Origin: Phoronis australis
Lineage: Eukaryota; Phoronida; Phoronidae
Assembly (NCBI GenBank): GCA_002633005.1
Contig: NMRA01001127.1
Coordinates: 9,717 to 51,712 of the forward strand
Direction: 5' to 3'
Length of the DNA stretch: 41,996 nucleotides
A program made the position numbers and the translations under genes. Shown piece by piece: positions 1 to 9,667 of this stretch. The notes beneath the pieces were generated by a model. The model made no database searches, was not told where the DNA came from, and saw only the letters and a program-made list of their open reading frames with translations. Positions within the stretch are counted from its first letter, which is position 1. Every line of letters begins with the position of its first letter.

Positions 1-432
1 TTAGTACACGGTATTGTAGTGCGACAGGCAGGGACTTAGTGGGAACCCTTAGTACACGGTATTGTAGTGCGACAGGCAGGGACTTAGTGGGAACCCTTAG
101 TACACGGTATTGTAGTGCGACAGGCAGGGACTTAGTGGGAACCCTTAGTACACGGTATTGTAGTGCGACAGGCAGGGACTTAGTGGGAACCCTTAGTACA
201 CGGTATTGTAGTGCGACAGGCAGGGACTTAGTGGGAACCCTTAGTACACGGTATTGTAGTGCGACAGGCAGGGACTTAGTGGGAACCCTTAGTGCACGGT
301 ATTGTAGTGCGACAGGCAGGGACTTAGTGGGAACCCTTAGTGCACGGTATTGTAGTGCGACAGGCAGGGACTTAGTGGGAACCCTTAGTACACGGTATTG
401 TAGTGCGACAGGCAGGGGCTTAGTGTCACTCA
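1..432. repeat. 48-base minisatellite, nearly 9 copies, open at left edge
   Basis: Copies start at 1, 49, 97, 145, 193, 241, 289, 337 and 385; the last decays near 425. The core includes gtattgtagtgcgacaggca and ggacttagtgggaaccc. Most copies look identical; the seventh and eighth share gtgcacgg instead of gtacacgg, so they were copied together. The period is a multiple of three and leaves an open frame, which explains the long open reading frame over the array; I see no other sign of coding. It lies downstream of FRMD4 exon O, probably in the next intron. Confidence 0.97.
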
Positions 433-931
433 GGCCAGTGGGGCTCAAGACAGCGACGACTTGAAGTTAGCGACACATCGCAACAATATTTAGTGAGATA
501 TGAAATTTCATTTTGACAACTTTTTACCTTAGAAGAAAACTAATTTTTACTATTATAGCTAACTTTATTAAATTCAGTTTTCACCAAATAACATTTGGTA
601 AAAGTTTGAGCGTACGGAGCAAAGTAGTAAGTCTTTGAAAATTTACAAAAGGTAATTTCAGCAACAACCTTTGTCCTGTGTATATTTCTGGGTTCCATTT
701 GGATGATGATAATATTAAACAAAGATCCTCTAAATAAAGGTCCTCTTTCATTGTGCAAAAGAGGGTGCACCTGTTGGTGAACCAAGTCCGTAAGATATGG
801 ACGATAAAGACAACCTCAAGGTATGACTTTTCGGTTCCAAAGGGAATCTTTATTTAATATTATAAGTCTTTGTATTAACTTAGACTTTGAACGATGAACA
901 AACCTTTTCAATATGCTACAACTATTCTCAC
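433..931. other. Non-coding, FRMD4 intron, AT-rich
   Basis: I see no exon, RNA gene or clear element. The minus strand was checked for the next conserved FRMD4 block and it is absent. Confidence 0.6.
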
Positions 932-1060
932 CTGCGTATTTTTGTTCCTGTTGAACATCTTCCTGTCTAAACTGAACGCTGTGCCAATCCTCCTTCTGAC
1001 TTGGGGGACAGGATCTCCTGACTCAACAGGTGTCTCTGGTGGCAACTCACCAGTGACCTC
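932..1060 (-). CDS. FRMD4A: FRMD4 exon O: conserved segment after the CUPID coiled coil
   Basis: This is a 129-base exon of 43 codons, phase 0 at both ends. The acceptor is cctttcag before 1060 and the donor is gtgaga after 932. It begins EVTGELPPETPVESGDP and continues VRRRIGTAFSLDRK. It follows directly from KEA at the end of exon N, as in vertebrate FRMD4A, where the coiled coil runs into an ELTGKLP segment and a VRRRIGTAF block. This completes the CUPID/DUF3338 region. It is the last exon I can see; the next expected block (a second short coiled coil in the family) is not in positions 1-931. Confidence 0.9.
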
Positions 1061-1606
1061 CTGAAAGGTCACCACAGACGTTATGACAACAGGCAGAAGT
1101 CATGGCAACAGCATACAGAGAAAGACATACCTAGTGATCCCCACAAATAAATCAAAAGTAAAACTATTCACTATCACACATAGACACCCTCTGGCTGAAA
1201 CTTGATGGGCTGAAACAGATCAAGTTTCAGTTTAATGTCGGTTTCAATTTTGTTTTGGTTGTCTTTCTGTTCATTTTTTGGACCAAATTGAGACAAATAC
1301 CTCATCTATTCAGAAAGGTTTACCTCTCTGAAAAGTTATGATATCAATGTGGAAAAGTGTACAATTTTAATACTTTTAAACCAAAAATAGTGACAAACCG
1401 TAACTATATTTTCAATTCTGTAGTAACAAGTTAATCATTTCTAAATCAGCTACTTTGGTCATCGACTAAAATATGGTGTCTAGGCAAGGCCCAGCTTCTC
1501 AAAATCCGACCCTCACTCAACTCACTGCCTCTTTGAGACACAACTCTAAGAATGGTTTAACCTACTATACTCAGCCTAACCTCATAACTCCCTGCCCTCA
1601 ACTTAC
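1061..1606. other. FRMD4 intron between exons N and O (546 bases)
   Basis: The ends are GT-AG on the minus strand. Near the exon N end there are two imperfect direct copies of a ctcaactcactgcctctttg-type stretch (about 1514-1540 and 1597-1625); the second overlaps the end of exon N and its splice donor. Nothing else is recognised. Confidence 0.7.
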
Positions 1607-1743
1607 TGCCTCTTTAAGACACAATTCCAAGAGTAGTTTAGTCTTCTTCTTAAGCTGTTCTTCCAGCGCCACCTTGCGAGCCTTGAGTGCATTAAACATT
1701 TCTTTCTGAGCATTTCTCTGCCTTTCAATCTCTTCTATTGACA
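1607..1743 (-). CDS. FRMD4A: FRMD4 exon N: CUPID (DUF3338) coiled coil
   Basis: This is a 137-base exon: two bases that complete a split codon plus 45 codons. The acceptor is gtttacag and the donor is a perfect gtaagt. It encodes a charged heptad-rich helix, EEIERQRNAQKEMFNALKAR then EEQLKKKTKLLLELCLKEA. The ending LCLKEA matches the LCLREAELTG signature of FRMD4A/B, INAVA and CCDC120. The CUPID domain binds cytohesins and is itself targeted for ubiquitination; that role is family knowledge, not read from this sequence. The first split codon joins exon M as a leucine (T plus TG), confirming that M and N are adjacent. Confidence 0.92.
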
Positions 1744-2488
1744 CTGTAAACGGAGTTGTGAAAGGCCTCAAACATCCAGGAAAACAAATCACCAAGTTAA
1801 TGAACTACGGAGCAAACTCTCAGGCATGTAACAAATAAAAATTAGCCATGTTATTACAAATTAAAGGTTGCGTCTTACAATTTAGTAACACTTGAGAGAG
1901 ATTGGTAGTAAAAAAATATGGATTAACAAGATCCAGAAGCCCTCTCTCAAACCAAAAACCGCCAAAATTTCAACTCAAAAGTTTCAAGCAAGTTCCATTG
2001 TTTCAAGTTGTTGATGTTATCCTCAATGGCAGATTCTTTGTACAGACCAAAGTTAACGATACCTCCATAAATGACCGCATTTGCCATATTACACAATTTA
2101 CTATGTTGAACAAGCAGGCACTATCTCTCCAGCCAGACAGTTATCCCAGCACAGAGAACCAGTTTTCTCCACCCAACAACCAGCATGAAACTGGTTCTCA
2201 AAACGTGGGCACGTTAATCTGACTACTGCCGCTTCTGTCCACACGGTCTTTCAACTTGGCAAACATTGTGCGACATGGAAGAGGTGGATTAAGTTGTTAG
2301 TAACACTGGTGACAAACTGCGTCAGTCTAACTATGGACCAGAGATGTTTGTATCCAATCATCGACAACTCGTAATCAGAGCAATGAACTGACTTGCTGGA
2401 ACTTAGGTCAGAGTTCAAGAAATAAACAGAAAACAGTTCAAATAGAAAAAAAAAAGTTCAAGTCCAAAGTGACGCTATTGATACTTAC
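1744..2488. other. FRMD4 intron between exons M and N (745 bases)
   Basis: GT-AG ends on the minus strand. It holds a likely truncated MITE at 2153-2231. The rest is unremarkable AT-rich DNA. Confidence 0.75.
2153..2231. mobile_element. Truncated MITE, same family as 34706-34968
   Basis: The right arm, aaactggttctcaaaa through gactactgccg, resembles the right terminal repeat of the longer element at 34706-34968. On the left only the inner gagaaccagttttct is left; the outer terminal repeat is absent. Assignment is by eye. Confidence 0.45.
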
Positions 2489-2618
2489 ACTGGGTTTTCG
2501 ACGAAGAGTCGTTAAGCGGCGCCAGGCTAGGACTGCTGTCGGCCCGCTGTAAGTCGTTGTCCTGACCTACTGACCCCGTCAGTGACAGTGTGCTGTGGGA
2601 GATGTCAGCTGCTATCTC
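2489..2618 (-). CDS. FRMD4A: FRMD4 exon M, 5' part lost at an assembly break
   Basis: 130 bases of exon are visible; the donor is gtaagt after 2489. Reading starts in frame at the contig edge as EIAADISHSTLSL, followed by a serine-rich, acidic linker (RADSSPSLAPLNDSSSKTQ). The family has a conserved SLSEIAIDL block here, so the exon is cut right after the expected SLS. The upstream side of the break (2620 onward) is a minisatellite, not the missing codons. No acceptor is visible, so the true 5' end is unknown, and roughly ten residues would be needed to reach exon L if no further exon exists. Frame continuity into exon N makes the call secure despite low sequence complexity. Confidence 0.85.
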
Positions 2619-2619
2619 N
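2619..2619. other. Assembly break (single N) inside coding exon M
   Basis: The left contig ends inside an open exon with no splice acceptor; the right contig starts in a 47-base minisatellite. The real gap is longer than one base and of unknown size. Confidence 0.9.
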
Positions 2620-2680
2620 TGGAGTGTTTACACAGACACACACATGTCCGATAACTCATGTAAGGCGGCGGTTGTCCCTC

Positions 2681-2837
2681 TGGAGTGTTTACACAGCCTC
2701 CTCTAGAACAACTTAACCCACTTTAAGTGGAGTGTTTACACAGCCTACCCTAGAACAACTTAACCGACTTTAAGTGGAGTGTTTACACAGCCTACCCAAG
2801 AACAACTTAACCCACTTTAAGTGGAGTGTTTACACAG
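2681..2837. repeat. 47-base minisatellite at contig edge
   Basis: Units start at 2681, 2728, 2775 and 2822 with tggagtgtttacacag, followed by cctaccctagaacaactt and aacccactttaag. The same start also occurs at 2620, at the very edge of the contig. Expansion of this array probably stopped assembly here. Confidence 0.93.
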
Positions 2838-3977
2838 ACACACACATGTCCGATAACTCATGTAAGGCGGAGGTTGTCTCTCTGTGCGTGTAAATGAAGA
2901 TCCATGCGTACATAACCGCAGCTGACCATTACTTCCACCTTGCTCCACGATTGCGGCCAAAAAGGAATTAGAAGTGGTGCAAGTTACCCTAGTACAAGTT
3001 ACCCCACCTCCATAAGGTGGAGTAAGTTGTCACAAGTGGGGTAAATTGCACTAGTTTAAATAGCGTCCAGACAACACTCAAACCTAGCACAATGATTCCA
3101 TGAGCAACTTGTTCTAGGGCAACTCTATGTGTGCACGGCACTTTGGTCCCATTTGACATCAGAAGAATCAACAAAGTTACATTGTTGTCAACAACAAAAA
3201 TACGAATACTGACGCCATTAAAATGGTCACTTATATACAGCTGAACACATCCTGTATAAAATTTGGCAAGCATGTTCTTTTGTAAAACAGTAAGTAAATA
3301 TATATTACCATGGTATTAGTTCTTAAGACTAGCTGACCTAGTAAATGTTTATTAATAGTTAACAGCAAACAGGCAGTAATGTTGACAATAAATTACCTTT
3401 TCACTACACATTACTGTCAAGACCATAGACTGTAAAGATGACCAATATATACTTGGTGAAGACACATGAATTATTCAGTTCCATGAAATTAACACACAGG
3501 TTAACAGTTATCACATTACACCATGTTGTATTTTTAAGAGACCACAGTCCATCGTCACTTTTTTCTACTAACCAGTGTATAACCGTTTTTAAGCAACTAC
3601 ACAGCGATTTCTAACATTGTCAAGTATTTCCCAATTATCCACGGGCAAGGCAATCAGTCTTTCAAAAATTGAAAACAAAAAATTTTAGCAGTCATTTTTT
3701 GCGACATAAGAGGCAAATTACCGTACTCCCAAATCCTGTACTGAATTAAGCAAACTTGGGAATGTGAAAATCTGCCAGCATTTCAGAGTGGCCCCAGGTG
3801 GTAGTTCTCTGACCTTGAGACACTCCCAGTTTAGGCAAGACAATTAATTCTGAGACATGTTTTAACCTACAACTCCTGAGCACTGAACAATACCCACAAC
3901 CTCTGTTTACCCAATACCAGTGGTTAAATTCTGTCCTATCACTACAGACCACAGACACTAACCACACCACTCACCAG
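2770..3977. repeat. Haplotype copy 1 of an unmerged contig overlap
   Basis: It is nearly identical to 3979-5187, with scattered substitutions and small indels (for example cagcatttcagag versus tttcagag near 3776/4988). It runs exactly to the N at 3978. The two open frames inside it recur in the partner copy but match nothing known and are not called genes. Confidence 0.9.
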
Positions 3978-3978
3978 N
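3978..3978. other. Assembly join (single N) at dovetail overlap
   Basis: The sequence before it reappears, ending in the same bases (ctcaccag), at 5187; the sequence after it begins as at 2770. This is the geometry of two overlapping contigs laid end to end. Confidence 0.92.
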
Positions 3979-5187
3979 TTAAATGGAGTGTTTACACAGC
4001 CTACCCTAGAACAACTTAACCCACTTTAAGTGGAGTGTTTACACAGACACACACACATGTCCGATAACTCATGTAAGGCGGAGGTTGTCCCTCTGTGCGT
4101 GTAAATGAAGATCCATGCGTACATAACCGCAGCTGACCATTACTTCCACCTTGCTCCACGATTGCGGCCACAAAGGAATTAGAAGTGGTGCAAGTTACCC
4201 TAGTACAAGTTACCCCACCTCCATAAGGTGGAGTAAGTTGTCACAAGTGGGGTAAGTTGCACTAGTTTAAATAGCGTCCAGACAACACTCAAACCTAGCA
4301 CAATGATTCCATGAGCAACTTGTTCTAGGGCAACTCTATGTGTGCACGGCATTTTGGTCCCATTTGACATCAGAAGAATCAACAAAGTTACATTGTTGTC
4401 AACAACAAAAATACGAATACTGACGCCATTAAAATGGTCACTTATATACAGCTGAACACAGCCTGTATAAAACTTGGCAAGCATGTTCTTTTGTAAAACA
4501 GTAAGTAAATATATATTACCATGGTATTAGTTCTTAAGACTAGCTGACCTAGTAAATGTTTATTAATAGTTAACAGCAAACAGGAAGATGGGCAGTAATG
4601 TTGACAATAAATTACCTTTTCACTACACATTACTGTCAAGACCATAGACTGTAAATGTGACCAATATATACTTGGTGAAGACGCATGAATTATTCAGTTC
4701 CACGAAATTAACACACAGGTTAACAGTTATGACATTACACCATGTTGTATTTTTAAGAGACCACAGTCCATCGTCATTTTTTTCTACTAACCAGTGTATA
4801 ACCGTTTTTAAGCAACTACACAGCGATTTCTAACATTGTCAAGTATTTCCCAATTATCCACGGGCAAGGCAATCAGTCTTTCAAAAATTGAAAACAAAAA
4901 ATTTTAGCAGTCATTTTTGTGCGACATAAGAGGCAAATTACAGTACTCCCAAATCCTGTACTGAATTAAGCAAACTTGGGAATGTGAAAATTTCAGAGTG
5001 GCCCCAGGTGGTAGTTCTCTGACCTTGAGACACTCCCAGTTTAGGCAAGACAATTAATTCTGAGACATGTTTTAACCTACAACTCCTGAGCACTGAACAA
5101 TACCCACAATCTCTGTTTACCCAATACCAGTGGTTAAATTCTGTCCTATCACTACAGACCACAGACACTAACCACACCACTCACCAG
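3979..5187. repeat. Haplotype copy 2 of an unmerged contig overlap
   Basis: Partner of 2770-3977. It includes the end of the 47-base minisatellite (units at 3984 and 4031) and runs on into unique sequence at 5188. Confidence 0.9.
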
Positions 5188-5223
5188 CCATTGAAGCCAC
5201 TGCAAAACAATTTGTCTCAACTT

Positions 5224-5303
5224 CCAACCACAATAGTCCAGTCCCAACCTCCAACCACAATAGTCCAGTCCCAACCTCCAACCACAATAGTCCAGTCCCA
5301 ACC
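5224..5303. repeat. 27-base tandem repeat, 3 copies
   Basis: Copies start at 5224, 5251 and 5278: ccaaccacaatagtccagtc plus ccaacct. The period is a multiple of three, so open frames exist on both strands; no gene is supported. Confidence 0.95.
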
Positions 5304-8100
5304 CACCGCACTGACCCACTTTCTTACTACAGCACCAGAAAAAGCAAACCCTCTTATGATGCATAAAACAACTCTCCTACAGTTGGTTGACATGGTTTGG
5401 CAAATAAGATACTTAAAATTCAAATCTAACCAAGTCTTCGTATGTGACACATGGGTATGAATCATGATCGGATAAAAAAATCCCCAAAGCAGCATGTTCT
5501 TGCATTGACTAATAATAATCACAGAAAAATTGAACTGGTGTCCTCAAAAAACCGCGGTCATCGGAATTCCTGCTTTTTTTAAGGTTTCTTTCATTGACTA
5601 AAAACAGTGTTTGTTAACAAAATTCAAAATTTTGTGAATCTTCCTTAGTTTTAATTCCAAACTATTCACTAAAAACCAAAGTGATAAAAAAAACAAAGAT
5701 TCATCAAGTTTAAAAGCGAGGAACGTGAAATTAGAGTACAGTAAAACAAACACGTTAACCTTTAGGCTGTGAGAAAGTACAAAAAACGCTGTCAGTTGAT
5801 TGTATCGTGATCATATGTGAGGTAACAAATACCTAACACACTTGATCAAACAACTTCGTAAGAGGTTATACAGAAATAAGGCAACAGATGGCGTATAACC
5901 TTCATATAACCTTCATATAACCTTTATGTAACGAGTCTGTCTGTGTATTTAACAAATTTCAAGTTTTTACAAATTTCTATAAATATTTTAAGTTCTTCCC
6001 AAATAGTACTTTGAGTGGAACTGTGATTCAGAATTACAATAAAAATGTGGAATTCAGCTGGGCAAAAATACAGAAAGTTTATAGAATTTCATAAAACAGA
6101 AAGTCTAGAATTTCATTTCTGACATTCTACCAATCTGCTATTACTTAACATCACCAAGTTTTTAGTAAAATTAAACAAAAAGAAAGGAAGGTTCACAGCA
6201 AAACGACGGCATCAATAAAATGATTACAATTTTTTGGACACAAACATTCAGTTTCAAATTTGAAGAATTCTGCAAGTTTTTATAATTATCATTATGTTTG
6301 CTTTATGTAACTTTTGAAATTTTATAATAAAAATTGTTACAGTCCTCTTTTTGACTTCCTCTCATGCAGATGTGGAATATTTCAAAACCAATTTCCAAAA
6401 GCTGTTTGGAAAACAGTGCATAAAATATAAGTTTCATTTGGATATGATCAGTTGCTAATGAGATACTTAAGCTAAATCGAGACATTTTTCTTCCATTCCC
6501 ATAATCTTATTAGACTTGATCAGGTACATCTCAAGTGTTGCAACTAAAATAGTCATACCACAGATATGGCAAAGTAAGCTATAGTAAAACCATGGCAATT
6601 TTTGACAAAAACAAATACCAAAATTGCCTTTAATGTAGTAAAGTTCAGCTATTATTCACAAGCTTTTATCTGCAGTATAGAACATGAAAATCTGGCAAGC
6701 CGTAACTTACATGAAAAATGAAGAATAAAAATTTCACTTTTCCGCCATTCCGTGCCCTAAATCGATAAGATTGTGACGTAAATTTTAACACTTTCCCACA
6801 CTGACTTAACAATGAAAGAATGACCAGTGTCCAGTGCTAACACTGGTGGAGACAGCCAACCAGCAATGACAAGGATGACAAAAAACAGATGGAGGAGGGG
6901 AAGTTGAGGTGAGCGTGGGCAGAGAGGAGAACACGAGCCGCCGCGGAAGACAAGGTTACGTATCTACGGACATAGTACATTATTACCAGTATACAGCCGT
7001 GACCAGGACAGGAAGTGACAGTTTTTAATGACACATTATCACCACAGTGGCAGCATGCTACAGATCATCAACACTAGCTCAGATCAATATGATGAGATGG
7101 CTCAACATGTAACATACTCCCTGTTGTCTGTATGATGAGACAAAAAGCCTAACAGCACATTCACTGGTGTGTGTAGGAATCTCTAGTCAAGTCAAAACAG
7201 CCACGAGGGGATGTTAAACCTTTGAGGATATCAAAATTCAGCACAAAAGAAAATTCAAACATAAAAAGACTTATTATAATTCTTCAGCTGTCATTCACAC
7301 AATGACTAAAAATGTCAATTTTGTGACTTTTCAAAGGCCCACTACGATGCTACTAAGAAATATACAGTAACTAATTAAGTTTTACCAAGAACTGCTTTAT
7401 GCCAGTTACTACACCAGCTATGCTAATAATTAATAAAAAATAAGTTTTTAATGTTCCTCTTTAATTGTCAATTTTTAAAACATGAAATGAAATGATGAAT
7501 TACTTAATTCAGTTCACATTTGGTAGTTCACTGCTCACATTTTGGTGGGTTTGTGAGGAAGTTAAACAGATCTAAACATTTGATAGAAAATTTTTAAAAT
7601 TTCTTTTAATATACAGTGCTTGGAATAAATAACCAATGACAAAAGAGAGGAAAATTCTCCAGGTGATGTATCGTTCCACAAATAAACAGGCTTGTGTGAT
7701 ACAAATATTTTTGGTATAAAGTTTTAATAACTGAAATAAACATTTTTGTATGCAAAAAGTCAAAATAATGATGAAAAAGAGACGGAAATAGAGGAATCTG
7801 GAAATGAAATTAGATTGATTAAATACATGACACTTGTCATTATCCTGTTCCGTTAGTAACCTTGGAACAAAGTTCGATACTCAACAGAACATAGGTAAAG
7901 CAACTGACCAAGAGACATGATTACAAGACAGCGATATTTAGAAACATACTTGTTTCATTCTCAAGTGGAAATAAAATGACGCAGTAATACCACAACAGAG
8001 CAAAACGTGAAGGCATACACAGTGGGACACGGCGGGTGTGAAGTACTGCAAAGAATGACAAATGAAGGAGGGGTAACAGGAAAGGCACGCAAACAAGTGT
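5304..8100. other. FRMD4 intron M-L, AT-rich, no gene seen
   Basis: An 11-base tandem repeat (ataaccttcat) lies at 5895-5929. A small GC-richer patch lies at about 6890-6955. No exon with matching phase, no RNA gene and no recognisable transposon protein were seen. Confidence 0.5.
5895..5929. repeat. 11-base tandem repeat, about 3 copies
   Basis: ataaccttcat starts at 5895 and 5906, with a third copy (ataacctttat) at 5917. Confidence 0.85.
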
Positions 8101-8405
8101 AATGTGTGGCGCGACCCTGTTAGCTGCTCATTAAAAACAGGCTTCTGAAATGCAATCAAAACGGACTCCAATACTTTCAATTGCAGCACATCGTGCTCTA
8201 CATACCGAATTGACGTATTTTCCACAATTTCTTGACACGTGATTTTATGTTTGTGACATTGCAGAAAATGTTCTTGAATGGCGCCATTTTGAAGATGCAC
8301 AGGAAAGACTGCAAACCGTTTGACCAATGAAGCTCTGCTTGACATTTGTGTCATGTATTTAATCAAATTTGTATAACAGAAAACTTGCTCCCGAAGTACA
8401 GCCAA
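8100..8405 (-). pseudogene. Fragment resembling the C-terminal domain of a Penelope-like retroelement
   Basis: The minus strand is open for about 100 residues, with GAIQEHFLQCHKHKITCQEI, then ENTSIRY and LKVLESVLIAFQKPVFNEQ followed by LTG. The order (a basic helix, GA..EH....H, ENT.I, then L.VLE.LLI...P..N.Q.T) resembles the end of the GIY-YIG-type endonuclease module found at the C-terminus of Penelope-like and related retroelement proteins in invertebrates. No reverse transcriptase is adjacent, so it is a relic. Another possibility is an unrelated open frame; the match is from memory of the pattern. Confidence 0.42.
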
Positions 8406-8922
8406 ATGAAATAAGAGGAAATAGAAACCAAAAAAGAAGAAATTCTCTTTAAAGAGGAAAATTCCATACCCGGAATACCTTTGTTTACCCAGAAATGGTA
8501 TTATTAATGAAGAATGGTGGGATTGGGTGACCTCAACAATTTATCCCCGCGATGTAAATCCCAATACATCATACAGAAATAATAAGTACCCCTATGTTGA
8601 AGTGGAGCTCATACTAATTGGGCGTTTGAGTAACATGAGATTATTATAAAAGGGGGATGGAGGTATGGGGAAGGGACTTCCATACACATTCACATAAACA
8701 CTCCCTCGGACTGAAATGACTAAACTTGTATACATTTACATAGGCATATCTACACGCAAGCATTGTCACTTACTTTACAGCAAGATGAAGATGTGGTTAA
8801 AAACAGTGCTCAAATCAAAAGGATAAATTACATTGTTTTATTTATTTTTGATTGAACACGGTTCGTATAAACCCTTTACAAATAGAATCCCTTGATTTTT
8901 TTCCCTAATTTTCCGTGATTTT
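8173..8922. repeat. Haplotype copy 1 of second unmerged contig overlap
   Basis: It matches 8924-9667 from first to last base, with small differences (for example an extra cccct near 8590). It ends exactly at the N. Confidence 0.93.
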
Positions 8923-8923
8923 N
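8923..8923. other. Assembly join (single N) at dovetail overlap
   Basis: The base after it corresponds to 8173, and the base before it to 9667. Confidence 0.93.
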
Positions 8924-9667
8924 ACTTTCAATTGCAGCACATCGTGCTCTACGTACCGAATTGACGTATTTTCCACAATTTCTTGACACGTGATTTTATG
9001 TTTGTGACATTGCAGAAAATGTTCTTGAATGGCGCCATTTTGAAGATGCACAGGAAAGACTGCAAACTGTTTGACCAATGAAGCTCTGCTTGACATTTGT
9101 GTCATGTATTTAATCAAATTTGTATAACAGAAAACTTGCTCCCGAAGTACAGCCAAATGAAATAAGAGGAAAAAGAAACCAAAAAAGAAGAAATTCTCTT
9201 AAAAGAGGAAAATTCCATACCCGGAATACCTTTGTTTACCCAGAAATGGTATTATTAATGAGCAATGGTGGGATTGGGTGACCTCAACAATTTATCCCTG
9301 CAATGTAAATCCCAATACATCATACAGAAATAATAAGTATGTTGAAATGGAGCTCATACTAATTGGGCGTTTGAGTAACATGAGATTATTATAAAAGGGG
9401 GATGGAGGTATGGGGAATGGACTTCCATACACATTCACATAAACACTCCCTCGGACTGAAATGACTAAACTTGTATACATTTACATAGGCATATCTACAC
9501 GCAAGCATTGTCACTTACTTTACAGCAAGATGAAGATGTGGTTAAAAACAGTGCTCAAATCAAAAGGATAAATTACATTGTTTTATTTATTTTTGATTGA
9601 ACATGGTTCGTATAAACCCTTTACAAATAGAATCCCTTGATTTTTTTCCCTAATTTTCCGTGATTTT
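8924..9667. repeat. Haplotype copy 2 of second unmerged contig overlap
   Basis: Partner of 8173-8922. It carries the same Penelope-like open frame (minus strand, 9156 down to 8924), truncated by the contig edge; the two versions differ by one substitution seen in the protein (KRF versus KQF). Confidence 0.93.

Noticed and set aside
39-464. 141-codon open frame over the minisatellite
   Set aside because: It is an automatic result of a 48-base period without stops; no splice sites or homology.
2989-4484. Duplicated 94-codon minus-strand frame seen twice, as a conserved gene
   Set aside because: Its conservation only reflects the haplotype overlap; no family resemblance or splice structure.
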